From an uncultured Mediterraneibacter sp. (GTDB taxonomy: Bacteria > Bacillota > Clostridia > Lachnospirales > Lachnospiraceae): 64,000 nucleotides of DNA. The stretch spans positions 38,391 through 102,390 of the forward strand of contig CALWQP010000007.1 of assembly GCA_944383695.1 (NCBI GenBank), written 5' to 3'. Shown here piece after piece: positions 16,781 to 24,782 of the stretch; position 1 is the first letter of the stretch; every line of letters starts with the position of its first letter. A program made the translations under genes and the position numbers. Below the pieces are notes generated by a model, which saw nothing but the letters and a program-made list of their open reading frames with translations, was not told the origin of the DNA and did not search any database.

Positions 16781-17949
16781 GCGGCAGAAAGAGACAGTTC
16801 CTGTTTACGATTTTTCTCGTTCTCCTTATTTTCGGGATAGGGACGAAGATCGTGAGCGCAGAGGAACAAGAAGGAGAAGAAAGGGATCAGGTTCAGGAAA
16901 AGATCGAGGAGGCGATCCTGTCCGAGTTCGACTTTGATGAGATTGAAAAAAGCCTTAAAGAGATGTTTCCGGAAGAAAAAATTGAATTCGGGGATGTCGT
17001 ATCCTCGCTTATGTCGGGAGATCCTCAGGAAACAGGGAGGGTTTTCATTGACTTTCTTTCGGATATGATCTCCTATGAGTTCAGATATAACTGGCATAAT
17101 TTAGTTTACATCCTGCTCATCTCACTTGCGGCGGCGGTGTTCAGTAATTTTTCGGGGGCGTTTCGGAACAGGCAGATATCAGATATCAGTTTTTATGTAC
17201 TGTATATGCTATTGATCACTCTGTGCCTGACTTCCTTCCAGACTGCCGCGCAGGGCTTAGAAGGAAGACTTGATTCTGTGGTTGAGTTTATGAGGGTGCT
17301 GTGCCCTGCCTATTTTCTTGCAGTGGCCTTTGCATCCGGCAGCGTGACATCCATGTTTTTTTATAATGTAATCCTTTTTTTGATCTATGTGGTAGAGCTG
17401 GTGATCATCCGGTTTCTGCTCCCGGTCATTCACATTTACATTATGGTCCGGGTGCTGGGCAATCTGACGGACGAGGATTTCCTGTCTGAATTTGCAGGAC
17501 TGATCCACAAAGTGGTGACCTGGGTACTGAGGACGTTGCTTGCCTGTGTCGTTGGCGTGAATGTCGTCCAGGGACTCCTTGGCCCTGCAATAGATACGCT
17601 GAAACGCAGCGCCCTGACCAGGACGGCAGAAGCACTGCCCTGGGTAGGAAATGCGATAGGAGGCGCAGCGGAGATATTTTTCGGAACGGCAGTGCTGATA
17701 AAAAACGGTATCGGAATGGCAGGCGCAGTTATCGCGGTACTGATCTGTCTCGGCCCGGTCATCCAGATGGCGTTGATGGCGCTGATGTATAAGCTGGCGG
17801 CGGCTCTTGTACAGCCGGTGTCTGATAAACGGATCACAGCATGCATCAGCGGCGTCAGTGAAGGGTACGAGCTTATGGTCAGGGTCATTTTCACTGTGGG
17901 ACTTTTATTTTTGCTTACGATCGGGGTCGTTGCCGCGTCTACATCCTGA
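16777..17949 (+). CDS. spoIIIAE: Stage III sporulation protein AE
   Basis: This is the largest membrane component of the SpoIIIA channel. The 390 residues begin with a cleavable-looking signal segment (FLFTIFLVLLIFGIGTKIVSA), then an acidic extracytoplasmic region (about residues 28-100) and multiple hydrophobic helices to the C-terminus. The length is close to that of B. subtilis (about 399). It is translationally coupled to spoIIIAD. A 52-base gap separates it from the chosen start of spoIIIAF. Confidence 0.93.
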   Translation: MSGRKRQFLFTIFLVLLIFGIGTKIVSAEEQEGEERDQVQEKIEEAILSEFDFDEIEKSLKEMFPEEKIEFGDVVSSLMSGDPQETGRVFIDFLSDMISYEFRYNWHNLVYILLISLAAAVFSNFSGAFRNRQISDISFYVLYMLLITLCLTSFQTAAQGLEGRLDSVVEFMRVLCPAYFLAVAFASGSVTSMFFYNVILFLIYVVELVIIRFLLPVIHIYIMVRVLGNLTDEDFLSEFAGLIHKVVTWVLRTLLACVVGVNVVQGLLGPAIDTLKRSALTRTAEALPWVGNAIGGAAEIFFGTAVLIKNGIGMAGAVIAVLICLGPVIQMALMALMYKLAAALVQPVSDKRITACISGVSEGYELMVRVIFTVGLLFLLTIGVVAASTS

Positions 17950-18001
17950 ACACAGGACATCCAAGGGGATTCCGGGTGTCTGATTTATGAGGAGGGAAGA
18001 C

Positions 18002-18397
18002 ATGCTGGAAGGAATTTATGGCTGGATACAGGATATCTCTGTTTACCTGATCGTTATGGCGGCGGTAATGCACGCTATACCGGGAAAAGATTATGGAAAA
18101 TATATCCGGTTTTTTTCAGGACTGGTGCTCATACTGCTTCTCTCGACCCCTCTTCTGAAGCTGGCGGGGATGGAAGATACGTTCCGTACGATTTACAGAG
18201 ACAGGGAGTATGAGATGGAGCGGCAGGAGATCGAGCGGGCAGAAGAAATTTATGAACAGGCAGATGTTTTCGGATTTGTCAGTGAGGATACGGCGGAGCA
18301 GGGGACATCGGGCTCGGGAGGAAGTGAAGCGCCGAGAGAAGATGGGGTGCAGGAAGAAGGAATGATCAGAGTGGAGGATATAGAAATTGGGGAATGA
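18002..18397 (+). CDS. spoIIIAF: Stage III sporulation protein AF
   Basis: SpoIIIAF has two N-terminal hydrophobic helices (about residues 9-55) followed by an acidic soluble tail, matching the membrane-anchored channel component. From the ATG at 18002 it has 131 residues; the in-frame ATG at 17987 comes before the GAGGAGGG site and is less likely. It is clearly shorter than the B. subtilis protein (about 206), with a reduced C-terminal domain, which I believe is common in this group. It overlaps spoIIIAG by 11 bases. Confidence 0.85.
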   Translation: MLEGIYGWIQDISVYLIVMAAVMHAIPGKDYGKYIRFFSGLVLILLLSTPLLKLAGMEDTFRTIYRDREYEMERQEIERAEEIYEQADVFGFVSEDTAEQGTSGSGGSEAPREDGVQEEGMIRVEDIEIGE

Positions 18398-18986
18398 GAA
18401 ATGGAAAAATTGGATCGCGGGCTTGCGCACCGGCGAGAAGCTGCCGAAAAAGAACCAGCTTCTGCTCGTTCTGCTGGCGGGCATCCTCCTTATTGTTATC
18501 GTCTTCCCTGTTTCGGACCCATCCGGAAGTGCAGACCGGCAGTCAGAGGATATCCAGGAAACAACGACAGCCGGCAGCCGGGATAATGGGGATTATGAGA
18601 AGTATCTGGAAGAGAAGACTGCACGTGTACTGGAGGATGTAGAGGGAGTGGGTGAGGTCACTGTGATGATCACTTTAAAGTCAGACGGTCAGAAAATCAT
18701 TGAAAAAGACCAGTCCAGTTCCAGCCAGGCTACCGAGGAAGAGGACAGCAGCGGAGGTACAAGAAGCGTGGAAGATCAGTCCTCGGACAAGACGAGCATT
18801 TATGAGCAGGCTGCGGACGGCTCGTCCGTTCCCTATGTAAGCAAGGAGCTTGCCCCGGAAGTGGAGGGCGTGGTGGTGATTGCGGACGGTGGGGACAATG
18901 CGGTCGTGGCTCAGAACATTACAGAGGCGGTTCAGGCATTATTCGGCGTGGAGGCGCATAAGATTAAAATAATGAAACGGGCTTAA
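18387..18986 (+). CDS. spoIIIAG: Stage III sporulation protein AG
   Basis: SpoIIIAG forms the large ring in the space between mother cell and forespore. The 199 residues show one membrane anchor (about residues 23-42), a Ser/Asp/Thr-rich linker and a ring-building-motif-type domain (VEGVGEVTVMITLKSDG) with a long hydrophilic insertion and a C-terminal AVQALFGVEAHKIKIM. The start is TTG at 18387 with GGAGG about 9 bases upstream. It lies in the canonical position before spoIIIAH. Confidence 0.92.
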   Translation: MGNEKWKNWIAGLRTGEKLPKKNQLLLVLLAGILLIVIVFPVSDPSGSADRQSEDIQETTTAGSRDNGDYEKYLEEKTARVLEDVEGVGEVTVMITLKSDGQKIIEKDQSSSSQATEEEDSSGGTRSVEDQSSDKTSIYEQAADGSSVPYVSKELAPEVEGVVVIADGGDNAVVAQNITEAVQALFGVEAHKIKIMKRA

Positions 18987-19009
18987 TACATAGAAGGAGG
19001 ATCATAAGA

Positions 19010-19621
19010 GTGAAACGATTGTTTAAGAAAAACCAGATCATCATTGCCACACTTGCGGTCATGATCGCGGTCGCCGGATATCTAAACTATTCCGGCAGAC
19101 TGTTCGGAGAGTCGGCGGACGGCACGGCGGAGGCGAATGCGGATCTGGCGAATCAGGAGCTTCTGGACATTTCTCAGGAGGACATCGAGACAGGGACAGA
19201 GGACATTGAGAGCAATGACTCTGAGGTGGAGGGAACACCCGGAGAAGCGGTGCTCACGAGCGGGAGCGCTGAAACGACGGTGGCTCAGGCAAAAGTCACA
19301 AGAGAGCAGGTCCGCGCCCAGAACAAGGAAACCCTGCAGGGCATCATCGACAATACGAATTTGAGCGATGCGGAAAAGCAGTCTGCTGTGGATCAGATGG
19401 TACAGATGACACAGATCGCGGAGCAGGAGGCGGCGATTGAGACCCTCATGGCGTCAAAAGGATTCTCCGAGGCAGTCGTGAGCCTTGACGCAGACTCTGC
19501 GGACGTGGTCGTTAAAGCAGATGAGCTGACAGATGCGAACCGGGCGCAGATTGAGGATATCGTGACGAGGAAAACAGAGATCGCGCCGGAAAATATCGTG
19601 ATCACTCCGATCCATGAGTAA
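19010..19621 (+). CDS. spoIIIAH: Stage III sporulation protein AH
   Basis: SpoIIIAH is the mother-cell partner of forespore SpoIIQ, and together they form the channel spanning the two membranes. The 203 residues have a single anchor (about residues 8-27), an acidic linker and a YscJ/FliF-like C-terminal domain (from about residue 110: NLSDAEKQSAVDQM and the strand VVVKADELTDANRAQIEDIV). The start is GTG at 19010 after AGAAGGAGG. The lengths of the linker and the domain are normal. It is the last gene of the operon. Confidence 0.93.
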   Translation: MKRLFKKNQIIIATLAVMIAVAGYLNYSGRLFGESADGTAEANADLANQELLDISQEDIETGTEDIESNDSEVEGTPGEAVLTSGSAETTVAQAKVTREQVRAQNKETLQGIIDNTNLSDAEKQSAVDQMVQMTQIAEQEAAIETLMASKGFSEAVVSLDADSADVVVKADELTDANRAQIEDIVTRKTEIAPENIVITPIHE

Positions 19622-19642
19622 GAAACGGCAGGGAATTTTATA

Positions 19643-19671
19643 TTGCATACAGTATAAAAAGCAGTTATAAT
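19643..19671 (+). promoter_or_regulatory. Promoter candidate for prfC
   Basis: TTGCAT (19643-19648) and TATAAT (19666-19671) are 17 bases apart. A 10-bp hairpin with a 4-base loop (19671-19694, one G-U pair) begins right at the likely transcription start and would cap the mRNA 5' end. Confidence 0.6.
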
Positions 19672-19769
19672 AGCGTCGGTATACACCGGCGCTATCACTG
19701 TTTATGATCAGGATAGAATATCGGTCAGAGAATGAAGCGGCATAAGAAAGGAAAAGGTTGAGATAGATC

Positions 19770-21359
19770 ATGTCAGATATCAGAAGTGAAATAAAAAAAA
19801 GAAGAACATTTGCCATCATTTCCCATCCTGATGCCGGAAAGACGACTTTGACGGAGAAGTTCCTTCTCTATGGCGGGGTCATCAACACGGCGGGGTCCGT
19901 AAAAGGAAAGGCAACGGCAAAGCACGCCGTCTCGGATTGGATGGAGATCGAGAAGGAGAGGGGAATCTCAGTAACTTCCTCTGTACTCCAATTTAATTAC
20001 GGCGGCTATTGTATCAACATCCTGGATACGCCCGGACATCAGGATTTCTCGGAAGATACTTACCGTACGCTGATGGCGGCGGATTCCGCGGTCATGGTCA
20101 TTGATGCTTCCAAGGGTGTGGAGGCTCAGACAAGGAAGCTGTTCAAGGTCTGCGCTATGCGGCATATCCCGATCTTTACTTTTATCAATAAGATGGACCG
20201 GGATGCAAAAGACACCTTTGATCTTTTGGATGATATTGAAAAGGAGCTTGGGATCCCGACCTGCCCGGTGAACTGGCCTATTGGATCGGGAAAGGCGTTC
20301 AAGGGCGTCTATGACCGCCGGAAAAAAGAAGTGGAGCTGTTCTCTGACACGAGAAAAGGAACTTCCGTCGGTGAAGTGAAAAAAGTAGATATCAATAATC
20401 CTGAGGTGGACTGGCTCATCGGCGACGAGGCAAAGGTGACGTTGAATGAAGAGATCGAGCTGCTGGACGGAGCGTCCGCTGAGTTTGACCAGGAGCTTGT
20501 CGATAAAGGGGAGCTCTCACCGGTATTTTTCGGCTCGGCGCTGACGAATTTCGGTGTGGAGACCTTTCTTCAGCATTTCCTGGCGATGACCACATCGCCG
20601 CTGCCCAGGATGTCTGACCACGGTGCGGTCGATCCGATGACAGAACCGGATTTCTCTGCCTTTGTATTTAAGATCCAGGCGAACATGAACAAGGCGCACA
20701 GGGACAGGATCGCGTTTATGCGTATCTGTTCCGGAGAGTTTGACGCAGGAATGACCGTGTATCATGTCCAGGGAGGGAAGGATGTGCGTCTCTCACAGCC
20801 CCAGCAGATGATGGCGAGTGAGAGAAAGATCATTGACAAAGCTTATGGCGGAGATATCATCGGCGTGTTTGATCCGGGCATCTTTTCCATTGGCGATACC
20901 CTGACCACATCAAAAGAGAAGTTCGCATATGAAGGAATCCCGACATTCGCGCCGGAGCATTTTGCGAGAGTGCGTCAGGTAGATACGATGAAGAGAAAAC
21001 AGTTCGTCAAGGGCATCAATCAGATCGCACAGGAGGGCGCGATCCAGATCTTCCAGGAATACAATACCGGGATGGAAGAGATTATTGTGGGCGTGGTCGG
21101 CGTACTCCAGTTCGACGTGCTGAAATACCGCCTGAAAAACGAGTACAATGTAGAGATTATTCTTGAAAATCTGCCGTATGAGCATATCCGCTGGATCGAG
21201 AACGAGGAAATTGACCTGGATCGTATCAGCGGAACTTCGGACATGAAGAAGATCAAGGATTTAAAAGACCGTCCGCTGCTCCTGTTTATCCACGAGTGGA
21301 GTATCCGTATGACAATGGAACGCAACGAAGGACTGAAGCTTTCAGAGTTTGGACGCTAA
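19770..21359 (+). CDS. prfC: Peptide chain release factor 3
   Basis: RF3 is a translational GTPase that recycles RF1/RF2 from the ribosome after termination. The 529 residues contain G1 SHPDAGKTTLTEK (near residue 17), the effector segment ERGISVTSSV, G3 DTPGHQDFSEDT and G4 NKMDRDAKD, followed by the RF3-specific domains 2 and 3. Length matches the E. coli protein (529). A sigma-A-like promoter lies in front, so it is probably transcribed apart from the spoIIIA operon. Confidence 0.96.
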   Translation: MSDIRSEIKKRRTFAIISHPDAGKTTLTEKFLLYGGVINTAGSVKGKATAKHAVSDWMEIEKERGISVTSSVLQFNYGGYCINILDTPGHQDFSEDTYRTLMAADSAVMVIDASKGVEAQTRKLFKVCAMRHIPIFTFINKMDRDAKDTFDLLDDIEKELGIPTCPVNWPIGSGKAFKGVYDRRKKEVELFSDTRKGTSVGEVKKVDINNPEVDWLIGDEAKVTLNEEIELLDGASAEFDQELVDKGELSPVFFGSALTNFGVETFLQHFLAMTTSPLPRMSDHGAVDPMTEPDFSAFVFKIQANMNKAHRDRIAFMRICSGEFDAGMTVYHVQGGKDVRLSQPQQMMASERKIIDKAYGGDIIGVFDPGIFSIGDTLTTSKEKFAYEGIPTFAPEHFARVRQVDTMKRKQFVKGINQIAQEGAIQIFQEYNTGMEEIIVGVVGVLQFDVLKYRLKNEYNVEIILENLPYEHIRWIENEEIDLDRISGTSDMKKIKDLKDRPLLLFIHEWSIRMTMERNEGLKLSEFGR

Positions 21360-21414
21360 AAGCCGACCGGATCATGGGTGGGCATGGCGGGCCTTTATGT
21401 CTGAACTTTTTCCT

Positions 21415-21442
21415 TTGCAAACAGAGGGATATTTGTTATAAT
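21415..21442 (+). promoter_or_regulatory. Promoter candidate for the Asp23/Gls24 gene
   Basis: TTGCAA (21415-21420) and TATAAT (21437-21442) are 16 bases apart, ending about 36 bases before the ATG at 21479. Confidence 0.55.
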
Positions 21443-21478
21443 AGGGAAAGAGATTAGACAAAATGGGAGGTTTTGAAT

Positions 21479-21862
21479 ATGGCAAAGGACGAAAGACACA
21501 CATATACGATACAGAACGACGCCAGTCTTGGTGAAGTGAAGATCGCAGATGAAGTCGTAGCGATCATTGCGGCGCTGGCAGCGACGGAAGTCGAAGGCGT
21601 TGCTTCCATGTCTGGAAATATCACAAACGAAGTGATCGGACGGCTGGGCATAAAGAACCTGTCCAAAGGTGTGAAAGTGGACGTCCTTGAGGGCGTTGTC
21701 ACCGTATCTCTTGCACTGAACCTGAAATATAACTATAATATCATGGATGTTACCGGCAAGGTACAGGAAAAGGTGAAAAATGCTGTGGAGAACATGACTG
21801 GGCTTGAGGTGGCTGACGTCAATATCAAGGTGGCAGGCGTTGAGATGGAGAACCAGGACTGA
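21479..21862 (+). CDS. Asp23/Gls24 family envelope protein
   Basis: This is a 127-residue Asp23/Gls24 (YloU/YqhY-like) protein, a family associated with envelope stress and possibly fatty acid metabolism. The pattern is clear: IADEVVAIIAALAATEVEGVASM (key VVAIIA and VEGV), a GRLGIKNLSKGVKV segment and VTVSLALNLKYNYNI with a VQEKVKNAVENMTGLEVADVNIKV ending. The ATG at 21479 lies after GGGAGG; the in-frame TTG at 21473 is too close to it. Its place just before nusB is the usual yqhY-nusB order. It ends in its own small terminator. Confidence 0.92.
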   Translation: MAKDERHTYTIQNDASLGEVKIADEVVAIIAALAATEVEGVASMSGNITNEVIGRLGIKNLSKGVKVDVLEGVVTVSLALNLKYNYNIMDVTGKVQEKVKNAVENMTGLEVADVNIKVAGVEMENQD

Positions 21863-21898
21863 GAGATCCTGTATGCCAGACTGCCTTTGCACCATAAG

Positions 21899-21921
21899 GG
21901 ATGTCGTAAGACATCCTTTTT
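21899..21921 (+). terminator. Terminator after the Asp23/Gls24 gene
   Basis: A 7-bp stem GGATGTC/GACATCC with a GTAA loop is followed by TTTTT. It sits about 36 bases after the stop codon and before nusB. Confidence 0.7.
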
Positions 21922-21976
21922 CTATAAGCATCAGATATTATTTCCGCGATATCGTGATATAAAGAAAGGAATCTAT

Positions 21977-22384
21977 ATGATAAGGACAGAACTGAGGGAG
22001 CACATTTTCAAAATGCTGTTCCAGATTGAGTTTAACGATCCGGCGGACATGCCGGACCATCTGAAATATTATTTTGAAACGCTGGACGATGCGGCAGACA
22101 GGGATAAAAAATATATCCGGGAAAAATATGAGGCTGTCTTCAGGCATGTGCCGGAAATCGATGAGCTCCTGAATGAAAATGCAAAGGGATGGAAGACTGC
22201 CCGGATGAACAAGGTCGACCTGACGATTTTAAGGCTGGCAGTTTACGAAATGAAATGGGACGAGGATATCCCGAATGGCGTTGCTATCAATGAAGCGGTG
22301 GAGCTGGCGAAGCGCTTTGGCGGTGAGAGCAGTTCATCGTTTGTAAATGGGATTCTCGGAAAGCTTTCAAAACAGGAGTCCTGA
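21977..22384 (+). CDS. nusB: Transcription antitermination factor NusB
   Basis: NusB binds boxA RNA with S10 and promotes rRNA antitermination. From the ATG at 21977 (after AAAGAAAGG) it has 135 residues, the normal length. Features include REHIFKMLFQIEF at the N-terminus and VDLTILRLAVYEMKWDEDIPNGVAINEAVELAKRFGGESSSSFVNGILGK (key elements LTILRLAVYE, INEAVELAK and FVNGILGK). An upstream in-frame ATG at 21887 lies before the terminator and is unlikely. It starts a run nusB-xseA-xseB-ispA-dxs-tlyA-nadK-argR-recN with gaps of 0-25 bases. Confidence 0.95.
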   Translation: MIRTELREHIFKMLFQIEFNDPADMPDHLKYYFETLDDAADRDKKYIREKYEAVFRHVPEIDELLNENAKGWKTARMNKVDLTILRLAVYEMKWDEDIPNGVAINEAVELAKRFGGESSSSFVNGILGKLSKQES

Positions 22385-22386
22385 GA

Positions 22387-23607
22387 ATGAAAAATGTTTA
22401 TACGGTGAAGCAGGTCAATTCCTATATCAAAAATATGTTCACACAGGATTTTATGCTGAGCCGGATCTACGTAAAGGGTGAAGTCTCCAACTGCAAATAC
22501 CATACGTCCGGGCACATTTATTTTTCTCTGAAAGATGAGTCTGGAACTATTGCCTGTGTCATGTTCGCGGGTTCCCGGGCCGGACTCTCCTTTAAGATGC
22601 AGGAAGGTCAGCAGGTGATCGTGCTCGGCTCGGTGAGCGTGTATGAGCGGGATGGGAAATACCAGCTCTATGCAAGGGAGATCGTGAGGGATGGCGTGGG
22701 AGCGCTCTATGAACGCTTTGAGGCGCTGAAACAGGAGCTGTCCGAGATGGGAATGTTTGCTCCGGAGTATAAGAGGCCAATCCCCAGATATGTGCATACC
22801 GTGGGAATTGTTACAGCGCCCACAGGCGCGGCAGTCAGGGATATCATCAATATTGCGGGGCGGCGCAATCCTTACGTCCAGCTTATCCTGTACCCGGCTC
22901 AGGTTCAGGGCGAGGGCGCGGCGCAGAGCGTGGCGGAAGGGATCCGCGCGCTGGAGAAAAAGCAGGTGGATGTCATTATCGTCGGGCGCGGCGGAGGAAG
23001 CATGGAGGACCTGTGGGCATTTAATGAGGAGACCGTAGCGCGCGCTATTTTTGAATGCGCGGTTCCGATTATCTCAGCGGTGGGGCATGAAACCGATACA
23101 ACGATTGCTGATTACGTGGCTGATCTGAGAGCGCCTACGCCTTCGGCGGCGGCGGAGCTGGCTGTATATGATGTCCGTGAAATGAGGGAACGCCTGCTGG
23201 CTTACAAGGAGGCTTTTCAACGAATGATCCGTCTTGAGACAGAGAGGAGACGGAAGCTGCTGGAGCATGCGGCGCTGCGGCTGAAGCTGGCCCACCCTCG
23301 TCAGCGGCTGAATGAGAGCCGCCAGTACGCGGCAGATCTGGAGACCAGGATGCGTACCCGGATGGAAGAGCGAATGACAGAGGAAAAGCACCGGCTGGCG
23401 TTGTGCATCGAGAAGATGAAAGGATTGTCTCCACTGCTGAAACTGAGCCAGGGATATTCTTATGTACAGACGGCAGAGGGAGAAAATGTAAAGAGCATTG
23501 CTCAGGCAGAAGAAGGCGCCTGTCTTGATATCTATGTGTGCGATGGCAGGGTGAAGACACAGGTGATATCGTCTGAACCGGTTTCCTACCCGGAAAAGCA
23601 GGGATGA
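22387..23607 (+). CDS. xseA: Exodeoxyribonuclease VII large subunit
   Basis: XseA is the catalytic subunit of ExoVII, which degrades single-stranded DNA to oligonucleotides. The 406 residues comprise an N-terminal OB-fold (about 1-100, YTVKQVNSYIKNMF), the nuclease core with GRGGGSMEDLWAFN (near residue 200) and GHETDTTIADYVADLRAPTPSAAAE, and a long C-terminal coiled coil. The length is slightly short versus E. coli (456). It starts two bases after the nusB stop and overlaps the xseB region by a few bases depending on the xseB start. Confidence 0.95.
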   Translation: MKNVYTVKQVNSYIKNMFTQDFMLSRIYVKGEVSNCKYHTSGHIYFSLKDESGTIACVMFAGSRAGLSFKMQEGQQVIVLGSVSVYERDGKYQLYAREIVRDGVGALYERFEALKQELSEMGMFAPEYKRPIPRYVHTVGIVTAPTGAAVRDIINIAGRRNPYVQLILYPAQVQGEGAAQSVAEGIRALEKKQVDVIIVGRGGGSMEDLWAFNEETVARAIFECAVPIISAVGHETDTTIADYVADLRAPTPSAAAELAVYDVREMRERLLAYKEAFQRMIRLETERRRKLLEHAALRLKLAHPRQRLNESRQYAADLETRMRTRMEERMTEEKHRLALCIEKMKGLSPLLKLSQGYSYVQTAEGENVKSIAQAEEGACLDIYVCDGRVKTQVISSEPVSYPEKQG

Positions 23608-23639
23608 CCATATGGCAGTCAGACACGGCAAGGAGGAAT

Positions 23640-23891
23640 ATGACAAAAATGGCAGATAATACTGAGAATATGGGAACAACAGAAAATGAAAAGAAACAGA
23701 GCCTTGAAGAGATGTTTGTACAGCTTGAGGGAGTGATCACGGAGATGGAGAAAGATGGAGTATCACTGGAACATTCTTTTGAGCTTTATAATAAGGGCAT
23801 GGGACTTTTAAAGGAATGCAGCAGATCGATCGATGAAGTGGAAAAGAAAGTGCTCATTCTGGATGAAGATGGAGAGACACATGAATTTTAA
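23640..23891 (+). CDS. xseB: Exodeoxyribonuclease VII small subunit
   Basis: XseB wraps the XseA coiled coil in ExoVII. From the ATG at 23640, placed directly behind AAGGAGG, it has 83 residues: a polar N-terminal tail, then the two-helix family signature SLEEMFVQLEGVITEMEKDGVSLEHSFELYNKGM (key LEEMF and LEHSFELY). The in-frame ATG at 23604 would add 12 residues but has no ribosome binding site. It overlaps ispA by 11 bases. Confidence 0.93.
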   Translation: MTKMADNTENMGTTENEKKQSLEEMFVQLEGVITEMEKDGVSLEHSFELYNKGMGLLKECSRSIDEVEKKVLILDEDGETHEF

Positions 23892-24771
23892 AGACGAATA
23901 TCAGAAACGAGTCGAATATATCGAAAGCATATTGAGAAAATATCTTCCGAAGCAGGAGGGATATCAGAAGATCATCATGGAGGCAATGGAATACAGCCTT
24001 ATGGCGGGCGGGAAGCGTCTCCGTCCCATGCTGATGTGGGAATCTTTCTGCCTGTTCAACGGAGAGGGAGAAATCATAGAGCCGTTCATGGCGGCGATTG
24101 AAATGATCCACACTTACTCCCTGGTCCATGACGATCTGCCGGCAATGGATAATGACGAGTACCGTCGCGGAAGAAAGACGACGCATGTGGTATATGGAGA
24201 GGATATGGGCATCCTTGCCGGAGACGCGCTTTTGAACTATGCATTTGAAACAGCATGCCGGGCTTTTGATATTGCCCCTGAGAACAGCAGACGCATCGGA
24301 GAAGCGCTTAAAATCCTGTCGGGAAAGGCAGGGATTTACGGCATGATCGGCGGGCAGGTGGTAGATGTAAAAGAATCCGGCCACAGACTGACAGGAGATA
24401 TGCTGGATTTTATCTACCGGCTGAAGACAAGCGCACTGATCGAGTCATCCATGATGACAGGAGCAGTGCTCGCCGGGGCCGGGGCTGAAGAAATCAGCAC
24501 AATGGAGACGATTGCCCGCAGGATCGGGCTGGCATTCCAGATCCAGGATGATATCCTCGATGTTACGAGCACGACAGAAGTACTTGGAAAGCCGGTACAC
24601 AGTGATGAGAAGAACGAGAAGACCACTTATGTCACATGGAAAGGTCTGGATGCATCAAAAGAAGAAGTCGCGCGCATGACTGACGAGGCGGTCCGTGAGC
24701 TGCGTGTGATCCGTGAAGACGGCGGCTTCCTTGAAGAACTCCTGAAAAGTCTCGTGTACAGAGAAAAATAA
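23881..24771 (+). CDS. ispA: Farnesyl/geranyl diphosphate synthase
   Basis: This short-chain prenyltransferase makes farnesyl (or geranyl) diphosphate from IPP and DMAPP, feeding isoprenoid, undecaprenyl and quinone pathways. The 296 residues from the ATG at 23881 include the first Asp-rich motif DDLPAMDND (near residue 83), GKRLRPML, the GQVVD motif and the second Asp-rich motif DDILD (near residue 222). Length is typical for IspA. It lies between xseB and dxs, the usual gene order, so the MEP pathway enzyme Dxs and this synthase share a transcript. Confidence 0.95.
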   Translation: MNFKDEYQKRVEYIESILRKYLPKQEGYQKIIMEAMEYSLMAGGKRLRPMLMWESFCLFNGEGEIIEPFMAAIEMIHTYSLVHDDLPAMDNDEYRRGRKTTHVVYGEDMGILAGDALLNYAFETACRAFDIAPENSRRIGEALKILSGKAGIYGMIGGQVVDVKESGHRLTGDMLDFIYRLKTSALIESSMMTGAVLAGAGAEEISTMETIARRIGLAFQIQDDILDVTSTTEVLGKPVHSDEKNEKTTYVTWKGLDASKEEVARMTDEAVRELRVIREDGGFLEELLKSLVYREK

Positions 24772-24782
24772 GGGGGACCATT

